Source: Cristatella mucedo
Taxonomy: Eukaryota; Bryozoa; Phylactolaemata; Cristatellidae
Direction of reading: 5' to 3'
DNA: 64,000 nt
Assembly: GCA_009760855.2 (NCBI GenBank)
Contig: WPIO01000051.1
Span: 1,539,501-1,603,500 of the forward strand
Shown here: positions 30,501-63,309 of the stretch, piece by piece
Numbering within the stretch: the stretch's first letter is position 1
How the letters are laid out: every line of letters starts with the position of its first letter
Notes under the pieces: generated by a model
Seen by the model: the letters and a program-made list of their open reading frames with translations, nothing else
Told to the model about the DNA's origin: nothing
Databases searched by the model: none
Position numbers and translations under genes: made by a program

Positions 30501-32039
30501 TATACTTCGTATCGCTGCATCGCTTTTCCGTCCTGGGCAAAGTTGCGATAAAACAAATTGCTGCAGAAGAGGTTTAGCAGCCATCACCTCGCTTGCAGTG
30601 GCACTAAAGGATTGCCTGCTGCATGGCTCGTACCCACAACCTGGGTCTTGAGGAGCAAGCACCTTACCCTTGGGCTAAGTGAGACCCAGGGACAGAATCT
30701 CTCTCTCTCTCTCTCTCTCTCTCTCGCCGCCTGACCCGAGGTCCCAGGTGAAACTCGTGCCTGGCTCAAAGAGTACAACTGAAATGAGCATTACATAATG
30801 CCGGCTTGAATGGCACATAGTCATGGGTATTACAAACCAATTCCCGAGCCGTTGTAATTCTGAAACCACGATAATAAATGTCTTGGCAGCGATAATCTGG
30901 ATGATGTAGCACACCGCCGTTTCAATATTAAGAGAGTGAGGGGAGAGCGATCAGTGCAGAAAAAGGAGTTTGGCGTTTGTATGGCCAGGAATAAAGCTGG
31001 TGTCATTCCGTAGCAGCAGCTACGTGCTCCATACGGAGTAGCAGACCGCGACAGCCGACGGATGTCAGCCTTTTTACCATGTCACCATCCGGGAGAGGCT
31101 ACCGAGCTATCTAGAGGGTCAAACAGGCCCCTCCCATTTGCAGACCTCTGCAAATGGGAGGGGTGCTTAAGCGACTGCAGCTTCCTTCGGGGCTTGAGCG
31201 GTACTAGTCGGAGGGGGGATCCATCCCCGAAGCCGCCTCCTTAAGACGTTGAACGGCCAGCTGAGCGCGTGCAACCCAGTCGAATGCAAACCTGAAAAAA
31301 CGACATGCCCAGGCTATGCTATGCCCACGCGGGGATGTCGATGTCTAGCCCTCGACACGGTCTTCCAAAGGATTTCCGGATACGTGGGCGAAAGCTGCAA
31401 GTCGATCAAGTCCAAGAAATTTGATGATCGTGTCCAGCAAAATGGAGCAGAAATCCCTGGCATTGTAGTATGGGGCCACTTAGGTGAGTGACTTGTACGA
31501 ACTAACGCCAACGCTTCCCTACTAGTTGGAGCGCTGCATACGATATATGAAAAGAATTTCGCATGACTTCTTGGTGCGAAAAAGCCAATCTTAAAATGAA
31601 AGGTCATCGATTTGCAAAACCGTGAGCGGGGCTTCGCTCCAACCTTTGACCTTTCAGTCGACTCAAAGTCACTCGGTGCTAGCCTCGGGCTAATGAACGG
31701 CCGCCTCGGTTTGAAGAGAGAGGAAGAAGCGTTGAGTACGGCGAGTCTACACCTAATGCAGTTGCTTTTGCATTACTCGCCATCTCTATGCTTAGTGTCT
31801 ATGTCGCAGCTTTTAAGAGTAGCGAGTTCGTCCGCGGCAGGATTGAGGAGGATATCGAAGGAGCGGACGGACTTCTTTACAAGGGTCGGAGCGACGTCGT
31901 GGAGTTCGAGGCGCAGAGCCAGCCAACCGACATGCCGGGCGGTGGCGTTGCGGTAAGAGCCTCGCGGGCGCTTCGGCCAATGTACAAACCAGAGGTCGCT
32001 CCACTAAGGACGGCTAAGGCGACGCTCACGTTGAAGTGA
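6444..32039 (+). CDS. QRICH2/C16orf96-like: DUF4795-type coiled-coil protein, QRICH2/C16orf96-like (17-exon model)
   Basis: Seventeen exons join in frame into 1239 codons including TGA at 32037-32039. The ATG at 6444 sits in a good start context (GCCGCAATGC). Residues 1-138 ([33 protein letters not shown]) resemble the N-terminus of C16orf96 as I recall it. Residues 139-248 are short amphipathic helices. About 249-694 is Ala/Ser/Pro/Arg-rich and probably disordered. From about 695 a coiled coil leads into the DUF4795-like part: [29 protein letters not shown], then [26 protein letters not shown] and [10 protein letters not shown]. These match QRICH2 blocks CLSCDRP, RRCGGSHT and DGHIYKGR in order. 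QRICH2 is known to be needed for building the sperm flagellum; a similar role here is inference. Exon 10 is the least certain part. Confidence 0.75.
7160..7340 (-). mobile_element. tRNA-derived SINE with LINE-B-like tail
   Basis: Read on the minus strand: a head with a B-box-like motif GGGCTCGAGCCC next to GTCGTGG, then ATGTAAAGTGCCTGG, AGATTCGGTTCTCTTAGG and an AT-rich end. Related copies are at 23310-23475, 37560-37715 (plus strand) and 56710-56835. Confidence 0.6.
7510..8130 (+). mobile_element. LINE family B, 3' part of reverse transcriptase, UTR and tail
   Basis: Frameshifted translation gives [20 protein letters not shown] and [16 protein letters not shown], the C-terminal part of an L2/CR1-type non-LTR reverse transcriptase. 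The 3' UTR follows (GTCACCCCTAACCATGTTA) and then the tail GCAAATGTAAAGCGCC, AGTTCTCTGAGGGCGC and ATT repeats near 8110. 5'-truncated, inactive. Confidence 0.85.
8178..8565 (+). mobile_element. LINE family A, 3' end
   Basis: Close to the 3' part of the copy at 47465-48535: GTGTAGACAATAAATTAGCT, GGCGACAGAAGCTTCTGCTC, then a 3' UTR with GGAGTTACCGATGGAGATAC. It lies directly downstream of the family-B fragment, so two truncated LINEs sit in tandem. Confidence 0.8.
9014..9300 (+). other. Approximate 92-bp duplication and possible LTR fragment
   Basis: GTAACCCGCTGGTGG occurs twice, in units starting near 9014 and 9106. A segment with GGTAATAAACTTTTGGTG and GTTGGGCATCGG follows, which resembles the poly(A)-signal region of an LTR. 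No paired LTR or coding region was found. Confidence 0.35.
9347..9430 (+). CDS. QRICH2/C16orf96-like: Gene 2 exon 2
   Basis: Acceptor CGTTGCAG, donor AAG|GTAAAG, phase 0-0, residues 139-166. A short amphipathic helix starting [19 protein letters not shown]. Confidence 0.8.
9523..9615 (+). CDS. QRICH2/C16orf96-like: Gene 2 exon 3
   Basis: Acceptor GGCCGCAG, donor CAG|GTAAGG, phase 0-0, residues 167-197. A helix including [20 protein letters not shown]. Confidence 0.8.
9625..9720. repeat. Three copies of a 32-bp minisatellite
   Basis: Units begin TCCATTTTCCCGGCTGCCTC at 9625, 9657 and 9689. Copies 2 and 3 are identical; copy 1 differs at a few bases. The repeat starts ten bases after exon 3 of gene 2, inside the short intron. 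Confidence 0.95.
9805..9957 (+). CDS. QRICH2/C16orf96-like: Gene 2 exon 4
   Basis: Acceptor CTCCTAG, donor GCG|GTGAGT, phase 0-0, residues 198-248. Contains [17 protein letters not shown] followed by a Ser/Ala-rich tail. Confidence 0.75.
10265..10445 (-). mobile_element. LINE family B 3' end
   Basis: Minus-strand copy of the B 3' UTR and tail. It contains the complement of GTCACCCCTAACCATG and of AAATGTAAAGCGCCTAGAA, then an ATT-rich tail. Confidence 0.8.
10953..11018. repeat. 25-bp tandem repeat
   Basis: Units beginning CTCACTGCAGTGCCCGTAGC start at 10953 and 10978; a partial third starts at 11003. Each carries the palindrome CACTGCAGTG. Confidence 0.9.
11330..11480 (+). mobile_element. 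LINE family B reverse-transcriptase scrap
   Basis: Frameshifted translation includes [17 protein letters not shown], the conserved block just before the segment present at 7510. No tail remains. Confidence 0.6.
12189..12222. repeat. (AGC)n-type short repeat
   Basis: Imperfect CAGCAGCAGC units lie upstream of gene 2 exon 5. They contain several possible acceptor AGs. Confidence 0.8.
12267..12753 (+). CDS. QRICH2/C16orf96-like: Gene 2 exon 5
   Basis: Acceptor CCCGTTGCAG, donor GAG|GTGAGC, starts in phase 0 and ends one base into codon 411. The first two thirds are Pro/Ala/Ser-rich low complexity. The last part, [20 protein letters not shown] and onward, is a coiled coil. The acceptor is uncertain because CAG trinucleotides repeat in front of it. 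Confidence 0.6.
12754..13663. other. Intron sequence without recognised gene
   Basis: AT-rich sequence with a short B-type tail at about 12945-12985 (ATGTAAATAAATTATTATAA). No exon-like frame was identified. Confidence 0.5.
13665..13823 (+). pseudogene. Orphan coding-like fragment ending in TAA
   Basis: Behind a good acceptor (CTTCCTTGCTAG) a frame of 52 codons ends in TAA at 13821-13823. It includes [20 protein letters not shown] and [20 protein letters not shown]. It looks protein-like but cannot be part of gene 2 because of the stop. It may be a terminal exon of a nested gene or a piece of a mobile element. Family not recognised. Confidence 0.35.
13968..14084. repeat. (CCCT)n then (CT)n microsatellite
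   Basis: About 45 bp of CCCT units are followed by about 75 bp of nearly pure CT. They explain the Ser/Leu/Pro and Arg/Glu ORFs on either strand. Confidence 0.95.
14514..14572 (+). CDS. QRICH2/C16orf96-like: Gene 2 exon 6
   Basis: A 59-base exon with acceptor GTTTGTAG and donor CGG|GTGAGC. It takes up the phase left by exon 5 and ends in phase 0. It encodes a short helix including [13 protein letters not shown]. Confidence 0.6.
14692..15481 (+). CDS. QRICH2/C16orf96-like: Gene 2 exon 7 (large disordered exon)
   Basis: Longest exon, 790 bases, residues 431-693 plus one base. Acceptor TCGCTGCAG, donor ACCG|GTAGGG. Strongly Arg/Ala/Gly/Ser-rich with a run of five glycines; no domain recognised. 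High GC keeps other frames open, so the frame rests on phase continuity with exons 6 and 8. Confidence 0.55.
15705..15855 (-). mobile_element. tRNA-derived SINE (type 1)
   Basis: The reverse complement reads GCTTAGCCAAGTGTTAACG, then CACGACCCAGGTCGTGG and GCAATTGGCAGTCC. These are the same head and body blocks as the copies at 39470, 44046 and 45535. Confidence 0.65.
16304..16785 (+). CDS. QRICH2/C16orf96-like: Gene 2 exon 8
   Basis: Donor GCG|GTAAGT is strong; acceptor AACATAG has a weak pyrimidine tract. Two bases complete codon 694. A charged linker is followed by a clear coiled coil: [20 protein letters not shown] and [18 protein letters not shown]. Confidence 0.65.
17010..17185 (+). mobile_element. 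tRNA-derived SINE (type 1)
   Basis: Carries GTTAGGTGCTCGATC, CGACCCGGGTCTTGGGGTCG (B-box region) and the 3' body CTATGTAAACGAGGCTGTT shared with other type 1 copies. Confidence 0.7.
17770..18160 (+). mobile_element. LINE family A, 3' end
   Basis: Matches the end of the 47465 copy: AAAGTTCTTACGCTGGCCCA, GTGTATGGACAATAAATGAG, TACCTCAACTGCTCTC. Several frame breaks. Confidence 0.8.
18225..18305 (-). mobile_element. LINE family B tail
   Basis: Minus-strand tail: AATAATGATAATACATTTTA, CAGATAACTCAATCTCTTTC and AGGCACTTTAAATTTGCTGC. Confidence 0.7.
18795..18905 (+). CDS. QRICH2/C16orf96-like: Gene 2 exon 9
   Basis: Acceptor CCTATTACAG, donor GAC|GTAAGT, phase 0-0, residues 855-891. A coiled-coil helix including [20 protein letters not shown], fitting the start of DUF4795. 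Confidence 0.75.
19330..19884. other. Intron sequence, mostly unassigned
   Basis: After an ATT/AAT-rich tail near 19310-19335 there is LINE-like text (TGAGTGAGGTGAATTGGCAGCC). I see no exon. Confidence 0.4.
19885..21060 (-). mobile_element. LINE family B, reverse-transcriptase C-terminal half
   Basis: On the minus strand the sequence runs from [20 protein letters not shown] (the YADD-type catalytic block, here decayed to YADG) to an AT-rich 3' tail near 19885. Shares GCAGTGAGTTACAGAAGTC and nearby blocks with the copy at 40865-43130. Many stops and frameshifts. Confidence 0.7.
21514..21576 (+). CDS. QRICH2/C16orf96-like: Gene 2 exon 10 (candidate)
   Basis: Acceptor ACGTTTTAG, donor GAG|GTAACC, phase 0-0, 21 residues starting [10 protein letters not shown] and ending KKKE. 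Because its phase is neutral, the gene stays in frame without it. Its low helix propensity in a coiled-coil region is a reason for doubt. Confidence 0.3.
21780..22060. repeat. GA-rich simple sequence
   Basis: Purine-rich stretch of GAGAGA-type units, purest at 21988-22008. It produces Ser/Leu/Phe-rich ORFs on the minus strand. Confidence 0.8.
22521..22604 (+). CDS. QRICH2/C16orf96-like: Gene 2 exon 11
   Basis: Acceptor GTTTCTTGCAG, donor TAC|GTACGT, phase 0-0, residues 913-940. [20 protein letters not shown] resembles the VQFDATTEQLNHMMQEL block of QRICH2. Confidence 0.75.
22880..23600 (+). mobile_element. LINE family B 3' part interrupted by a SINE
   Basis: Frameshifted RT C-terminus ([14 protein letters not shown]) is followed by UTR and tail ATGTAAAGTGCCTAGAAAG and an ATT-rich end near 23590. 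A minus-strand SINE at 23310-23475 splits the UTR, which resumes at CATGTTGACACTATACATG. Confidence 0.75.
23310..23475 (-). mobile_element. tRNA-derived SINE (LINE-B-like tail), nested
   Basis: Read on the minus strand it ends with GCGCTTGAATCGAGATTAAG, AGTTCTCTTGTGGTGC and an AT-rich tail. Its head has the B-box-like GTAGGCTCGAGCCC. Confidence 0.65.
24512..24693 (+). CDS. QRICH2/C16orf96-like: Gene 2 exon 12
   Basis: Acceptor CTCCGTTCCAG, donor AAGAG|GTACGG, ending two bases into codon 1001. Includes [20 protein letters not shown] and [17 protein letters not shown], corresponding to the QRICH2 block with LDRLELDPVKQLLEDRW. Confidence 0.8.
24716..24760. repeat. 19-bp tandem duplication
   Basis: GCCTGCGGCGACTCAGA is repeated twice in the short intron between gene 2 exons 12 and 13. 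Confidence 0.85.
24815..24940 (+). CDS. QRICH2/C16orf96-like: Gene 2 exon 13 with CLSCD motif
   Basis: Acceptor TCTCTCGTAAG; the first base completes codon 1001. [20 protein letters not shown] matches the FHCLSCDRPLETPVTG block of QRICH2. The CxxC pair could bind metal, but no second ligand pair is close by. The donor CAG|GTCAAC is weak and rests on phase agreement with exon 14. Confidence 0.75.
24941..26838. other. Gene 2 intron 13 without recognised gene
   Basis: GC-rich at first, then AT-rich. It holds a minus-strand B-type tail fragment at about 26395-26460 (CATTTGTATTGCGCCCTAAG). No exon with convincing splice sites was seen. Confidence 0.5.
26839..27078 (+). CDS. QRICH2/C16orf96-like: Gene 2 exon 14
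   Basis: Acceptor CGCTTTCAG, donor CAGAG|GTAGTG. One base completes codon 1043, then 79 codons. Ala/Gln-rich ([20 protein letters not shown]), then [21 protein letters not shown] see no clear counterpart in QRICH2. Confidence 0.65.
27445..27530. repeat. (GT)n microsatellite
   Basis: A pure GT run of about 45 bp flanked by GTGTGC/GCGC variants. Confidence 0.95.
27725..27950 (+). other. Possible solo LTR
   Basis: A GC-rich block ends with GGTGGAATAAACTGGTGGTG then TTGCACGTCGGCTAACG, the layout of a poly(A) signal near an LTR R/U5 border, resembling 9230-9265. No terminal repeats or target duplication could be fixed. Confidence 0.3.
28565..28666 (+). CDS. QRICH2/C16orf96-like: Gene 2 exon 15 with SCGG motif
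   Basis: Acceptor GCTTGCTTGCAG, donor CAA|GTGAGT. One base completes codon 1123, then 33 codons with [20 protein letters not shown]. This corresponds to the PRRCGGSHTLTYP block of QRICH2. Another frame is also open but breaks phase. Confidence 0.75.
29095..29162 (+). repeat. tRNA-like SINE head
   Basis: Contains the B box GGTCCCTAGTTCGAATCC and an A-box-like stretch about 35 bases upstream. The arms do not close into a full cloverleaf, so this is more likely a SINE head or tRNA pseudogene than a working tRNA. Confidence 0.5.
29466..29674. mobile_element. Fold-back element with 72-bp inverted arms
   Basis: 29466-29537 and 29603-29674 are inverted copies of each other, 72 bp each, with about seven mismatches and a 65-bp loop. 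The motif ACCGTGAGAC occurs again in both orientations inside the loop and up to 29702. This is why both strands translate to the same [14 protein letters not shown] peptide. Probably a non-autonomous DNA element. Confidence 0.8.
29857..29904 (+). CDS. QRICH2/C16orf96-like: Gene 2 exon 16
   Basis: A 48-base exon with acceptor TTATTTTCCAG and donor [25 protein letters not shown] keeps phase with both neighbours. Confidence 0.6.
29980..30075 (-). mobile_element. LINE family B tail
   Basis: AATAATAATAAGAATAATCC, CTTGATAAAGCGCCCCAGAG and TATGCGCTTTACATTTGCTG, the reverse complement of the tail at 8045-8120. Confidence 0.8.
30590..30690 (-). mobile_element. tRNA-derived SINE (type 1), partial
   Basis: Reverse complement reads GCCCAAGGGTAAGGTGCTTG, then GACCCAGGTTGTGGG. 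A (CT)n tract follows at 30699-30725. Confidence 0.65.
31128..31163. repeat. Perfect 16-bp hairpin
   Basis: CCCCTCCCATTTGCAG at 31128-31143 is exactly complementary to 31148-31163 around an ACCT loop. Located in the last intron of gene 2. Confidence 0.9.
31841..32039 (+). CDS. QRICH2/C16orf96-like: Gene 2 terminal exon 17
   Basis: Acceptor CCGCGGCAG; one base completes codon 1173, then 65 codons and [23 protein letters not shown] corresponds to the ILGLDGHIYKGRMD block close to the QRICH2 C-terminus. The remainder is a basic, low-complexity tail. Confidence 0.8.
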
Positions 32040-32546
32040 CGGCGAGCGATGGCCGAAGAGTTTGCAATCGGCAATCATTGCAATCGGGCGGCGTCAATCA
32101 TTCTAGGCGAGCCTGCCTTGCACGCCCTACAGCGGCGTGGGAGGCGGCGTCCACCTGTCGACCGACACACCGGGAACTCCATCGCCAAGCACCGCCTCGC
32201 CAGACGCATCTCGGCTCCTCCGTCTCCACAACGCTCCCGCCGCCGCCCCCGCAGCGAGCAGCACGTCGGCCGTCTCCGCTCCGCCGACTGCGTCCTCGCG
32301 CCCGCCGACTCCGTTGCTGGCAGCTCTGACCAAGTCGAACAACGCCGCGACCAAGACGATGTCGTCACAGAGCACCCGGTAGCCGCCGCCGGAGCGTGAA
32401 GCAGTCGCCGCCGCCCTCTCGCCGGCGCTCGAGGAGGTGGCACAAAAGAGCTCTCGGGGCGTCGCAACCTCATCGATTCGCGACCGAGTAGAAAGCGATC
32501 GCCTGGATGGCGGCTACGCGTCCGCATTAGTCCGACGTCTGCTCTG

Positions 32547-32552
32547 AATAAA
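32547..32552 (+). promoter_or_regulatory. Poly(A) signal of gene 2
   Basis: AATAAA lies 508 bases after the TGA of gene 2, the first such hexamer downstream. Confidence 0.5.
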
Positions 32553-32869
32553 GACGGACCGCGGCTTCGCTGTTTTAGCACGAGGTGCCTCCCCTCGAGG
32601 TGCCTCCCCTAGCTCTGCCTCCAGCGACGCGACCTGACTCCAAGATGCTGCTGCCAAAAAGCGCGGTTCGCGAGAGCCAGGCGACGCGAGCTCGTCTGCA
32701 GAAATTTAACTAGCAACCAACGACTGAGGTGAGTGTGGAAGCCGCAGTCCTCACGGGCTTAGGTTTTATTCGTCGTCATACCGCACGGCTCAACCACCAG
32801 GGGAGGGTAAAGGCGACCGAATGAATGTCGCCAGACGTGTAGGTTCGCTGCGACGCCTTCCTTTATAAG

Positions 32870-33030
32870 ACCCCGGGTCTTAGCCCAGGAGGTAAGGTGG
32901 TCGCTGTTCATGACCAGGGTCGTTTGTTTAGGTCTTACAGAGGGCGATCCTGTATCGATCACTGCAAGTCGTGATAGTCGTAAATGCTCTTCTGTCGCTA
33001 TATAAATGAGGCTGTTAAATCAGCCAAGAT
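32870..33030 (+). mobile_element. tRNA-derived SINE (type 1)
   Basis: GGGTCTTAGCCCAGGAGGTA starts the head, followed by GACCAGGGTCGTTTG and the 3' body CTATATAAATGAGGCTGTTA. A second, headless-to-partial copy begins at about 33193 (CTTAGCCCAGAGGTTAGGTG). Confidence 0.7.
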
Positions 33031-33466
33031 TTGTTCGTGTATGTTCGTGTCATTGACACGTGTGTGGATGCGAGCGGTGCGTTATTGTGTATGTGTGTAC
33101 ATTCACGTGGGTGCAAGCATGTGGGCGCACGTGTGTATGCATGCATGCGTATGTATTTATGCGTGCTGGTGTGTATGTGTGTATGCGTGTGTGTGGATCT
33201 TAGCCCAGAGGTTAGGTGTTGGTTCTTTGCGACCCAAGTCTGGGTTTGAGTTCAAGCGAACCGGACGGAGTGCAGCTTGGCGGCTTGGCTTTTTGCCTCG
33301 ACAAGAGCACCGAGAAACGGCCCTTCATCATCTCATGCCGGCACCTGAAGGCTGTGCGAAAGCCGGAATTGTAAAGCCAACCCATTGAGCATTTTCTATT
33401 TTCCCAGGACAAGTTTACCTGTTACGCCTAAGATCGCTGAATTGTCAAGCTCCACTAGGGGTACAA

Positions 33467-34290
33467 TTGTGGCAGTTTACGAGGCTCGGCGCGCATGCTC
33501 AAATTACTGCTACTTTATCAGCACAGAAGAGAACGATCGAGCATAGCGCGAGGAAGGTAGAGAAGACCGGAAGCGCTGAAAATGCCTCTCTATCACACCG
33601 GCCTCGAGCTAAAACTAGGCGAGAAAGCACCGTCCTAAAGTTAAAGGTGTTAAAGGACCAATTTGCTTCGGCACAAGCTCGAAATCAAAGTCGGCAAGCA
33701 TTATCTGGAAAGCAAGTTAGCCTCGATACCATCAGAATGTCATTAGATGAAGCCGGCCTGCATTCTCAAATCGCCAAGACGAAACCGCTTCTGCACGTGA
33801 AGAACAGGCTCAGCCGTTTACATCGGGCTAAGGTTTGGCTCCTCTGGAAATTTGAGTATTTGGGTAGAGAGCCAAATGCTTGCAACCAATTCAAATTCGG
33901 AGTAAAGGTGTGATGGTATGGGAGTGCTTCAGCAAAAATGACGTCAGAGTCCTTCGAGGCATACCGGGCATTATTACGAAAGACTGTTATTTAGACGATC
34001 TTCAGAATAGCAGACTTCCAAGTGCGATGGCACATCGTGGACTTGATTCTATCTTCCAAAAAAACTGCGGCACAACACACCGCCGCCAAAGTCGAGTATT
34101 TTTTTTAACAAATTATACGAGTTCAGTTGCCCTCCTGTGACGGTTACGGACTGGCCGAGTCAATCTCCGGACATTAGTAAACCCAAATCGAGCATGTGCG
34201 AGATGAGGTTGACCGATGTTTAGGTCAACTGGCCTTAGGTAACACATCCACTGATGCGCTTTTTGAACGCTTGTAACCAACGACTCTGGG
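33467..34290 (+). pseudogene. Dead Tc1/mariner transposase
   Basis: An open stretch shows the Tc1-type DNA-binding region (RAKTRRESTVLKLKVLKDQF), then VSLDTIRMSLDEAGL. In other frames follow GVMVWECFSKNDVRVLRG and a decayed NPIEHVWDE-type block ending DALFERL. The catalytic Asp and DDE-spaced acidic residues cannot all be placed because of frameshifts and stops. Clear terminal inverted repeats were not found. Inactive copy in the spacer between genes 2 and 3. Confidence 0.85.
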
Positions 34291-34299
34291 GCAGTATGT

Positions 34300-36690
34300 A
34301 GCCGAGTTCCAGGGCTCAGAGGCTATTTCCCGTCAAGCCCAGCCATACTCCGGCCACGCTGCCGCTCGCCATGCCGCTGAGCTAGGGTAAGACGAGCGGC
34401 AGTCAGGTTAGACCTTTTTATAATATCGCATGCGCCAACAACAACAGGGGAACTAAACAAGTCTACACGGCAAGGTCCTATACAAAGTACACTAAAGAGG
34501 CGCAAGACGACGCAGCAAGCGCGAACAAACGTGTTGGTTGGTCAGTCGGCTTCCGAAGTCCGCCGTGGCACCGACTCCGTTCGAACAGTACGAGCGTACG
34601 CCGTAAAAGATCCGGCTAGCTGAGTAACTGCTTGGCTAGTCGGAGTCGACGTCCACCACAGTCGAGAGCTTCCGCCGAAAGACACCAACTCACGGGGGGG
34701 GCCACGAACACGCTACACGGGGAACGAGGAATATACAAGCCACAACAACGAGCGTGCGATCCAGCTCCGCTCGGGCCTTGAGCACTCGTTGCCTTGCGTG
34801 CGTGGTTGCATCGCCGGATTACGCCTGCACCCACCCAGGTGGATAACTCGGCGAGACCGGGAGCCTCCAACACCACGACTTACTGGGCCAACTTCTCCCA
34901 CCCAAGAGCCCCGGTGACCTCTTGTCGCCGCACATCCGGCCATGCCGTAGGTCAGACCCCGGCCTAGCCGGTGACCCTTACCGCGTTACGGCCGTCCTGT
35001 CCTAGCCCACCGAACCTAGCCTGGGTACAAGTATATCGGCAAATGTCTGTGAGCGTTTGACCAACTCCATGCCTGGGCGCGTCCGACAGGTCGTTGCAAA
35101 TTCGGAAGGTGCAGCGCCACGTTAAGTTAATAGATTTAGCACGATATGTGATAATTTCAGAAACGCGTTGCTTTTACTAATTGGAAGAATAAGCGGCAGG
35201 TCACGGAGCTAGCCAAAACGTGAGCCTCAGGTGAGGCGTTTTCGCCAATAGCTAAAGCAACAGGATTTCCACAAAGCAAAGCAAAGCCGTTGGTGTACGT
35301 CACAGCAGCTGTTGAAAGCCTGTTATAGTCCGCTGCTGTCAAATGGACTTGTCTAGATTACGCATAAGGACATGATATAATAAGGTGTGAGTGCACTTCG
35401 TCGCTGGCTCGTTTCTTTTACAGCCGGCGTACCTGCGTGCATTGGTGCAGAACATACCAGTAACTAGCCGTGCTACAAAGTTCAGGCGTCGTCAGTAGTT
35501 GTCATGATTTGGCTGAGACTAGCGCCATTTTGAGTGCGTGTTTGCAGCCTGTATACCACTCTCTGACTCGAAGCCCAGAGTAAAATTGATAAGTTCGAAG
35601 CCCACACGAACGCCAAGCTCAAAGTAAAACTTACGATCTATTGAATCGGGCGTTTTATGTCGTCTAAACCTTATATTCTAACCTATCCGGCTTCCAGCCA
35701 TTATAATTCAGGAACCGCTCACGATCTCACGAACGCATTCATAATCTAATCACTTTGACATAATCACAAATTTCAATACTAATGGCCTTGAACAATCCCG
35801 ACAGTTCTATACAATTGAAGCAATCATGTAAGAGGCTTCGTGTAGTAGGTTTCATTGACTTATGGACTGTCTAAGATAGGATAATAAGGATCATATTTTC
35901 CAAGCCAACACAACAGGAGCCTGCTACAGTGCATTGGAATTTTTTCTAGGCGAAAGCCTCGAATGCATGAATTGGGCCTAATTTTCGAATATTGAGCAGC
36001 TTAGCTAGTGTCGCCAGCTATCGGACGGGGGGGGGGCAGCCAGCACGGGCAGATATTTCCACTGGATTTAGATACTAGATAAGCCGGTCGTATTCGAAAG
36101 GCGTTATTAAGGAATCCCGAGGGCATTTCCGGTTACAAGATCCAACCAGAGTTGTCTTCGCTGCGACGATCAGATCCGCTTCAGGCATATTCTAGTGGAT
36201 GCGGCTGTCCAGAGCTCTCCAGGGCTTCGAAGCCCATCCAACAGGGTACTCACTTCCGCCGATGGGAACATTGTCACGTGATGCAAACAATTCCGTGGCA
36301 ACTGCTGCTGGAAAGAACGAACGCCAACATCCGGCTAGCTAGTCTCATGCAGTAAAGCAACGCGGACGCAGGGTCTCGATGGGCAAAGCTGTCACTGTGA
36401 AAGGTGCAATTATGGACTCATTTTAACAACAGACAAATTATGATGCCCGAGTCGTATCCAAAAATCTTTCTCGGTGCTGTTGCTGCTGGTCGGGAGGACA
36501 GATCTAGCCCGGCACCTACTAGTCTGAAGATCACGACAGCGAGCAGCGTGTCGTATAGCCGAGAAGGTATGGCACAATATGCATCGGTGCTCTGTTCATA
36601 GAGAAGCAGCTTATTTCTGGCGCTATTGATGCATGCCTTGCATTACCCGCTTGCTATCGATACTACCGTCTCCTGTTCCACGGTAATCTA
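34300..36690. other. Intergenic spacer without recognised gene
   Basis: No family-related frame was found. The 5' exon(s) of gene 3 should lie here or further left, but I could not identify them. Confidence 0.5.
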
Positions 36691-36691
36691 G

Positions 36692-62580
<25,889 letters not shown>

Positions 62581-62922
62581 ATAGCAAAACTTGCTGCTTA
62601 TTTGGCTGCTACTGATTGGGGCACAATCTTGGCTGCTCCTTATTACTCACTCGTCAGCTTACAACGCACTGGGCAGCTTGCCACACATTGGGCTGCTTGC
62701 TACACGTCCTCTGTACAATTTCCTGTTAAGACATTAAAAATGATTATGGTGAAACTGTCCTTGGACTGCTGCTCAAATTCAGCTGATAGTACTGTGTGAT
62801 ACCTGTCCAGCTCTGAACAGTGATGCAACTGCAGCCGTCGAGGTATCAGGGCCGGCCAAAGTGGTTGCATGTGAGCTAGTGCACCTTCAGTCTGTACTAA
62901 TTTGAGTCTTTTTCGAGTGGAA

Positions 62923-62928
62923 AATAAA
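62923..62928 (+). promoter_or_regulatory. Poly(A) signal of gene 3
   Basis: AATAAA lies 342 bases after the TGA at 62578-62580. Confidence 0.6.
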
Positions 62929-63309
62929 GCTATTGGTATCATCTCTATTGTACTGAAACGCACTTTTTACTCGCTATCATTCGGCTTCATAAGCTTACAA
63001 GTAAATATACTCCGCATCTTCTATCTTTAGCCGCCACTCTCATGTTGTATTTGATATGTTTCCTAGGCCTAACGCCCTATTCAAATGCCTTCTAATGTAG
63101 TTGCACACATTTTTCAGAGTACATATATAAACCTAACGATGATGAAAGCAATAGTTACCACTGTTTCCGTCGTGCAGGTTTATCTTTGCGCAGCCTGCTT
63201 ATGTTTATGCTTATGGCCTCCCGATACACACATGCATGTATCACCGTCTCTTACGTCCAGCAATCCATAAAGACTAAGTGGCTGCTATGCTGGTGAGTTT
63301 TCTATTGCA

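Noticed and set aside
31249-31491. 80-codon frame ending at a strong donor (CTTAG|GTGAGT)
   Set aside because: Considered as an exon of gene 2. Exons 16 and 17 join in phase without it, and this frame ends in a different phase.
32137-32399. Ser/Ala/Pro-rich ORFs after the gene 2 stop
   Set aside because: In the 3' untranslated region; several overlapping frames open because of composition.
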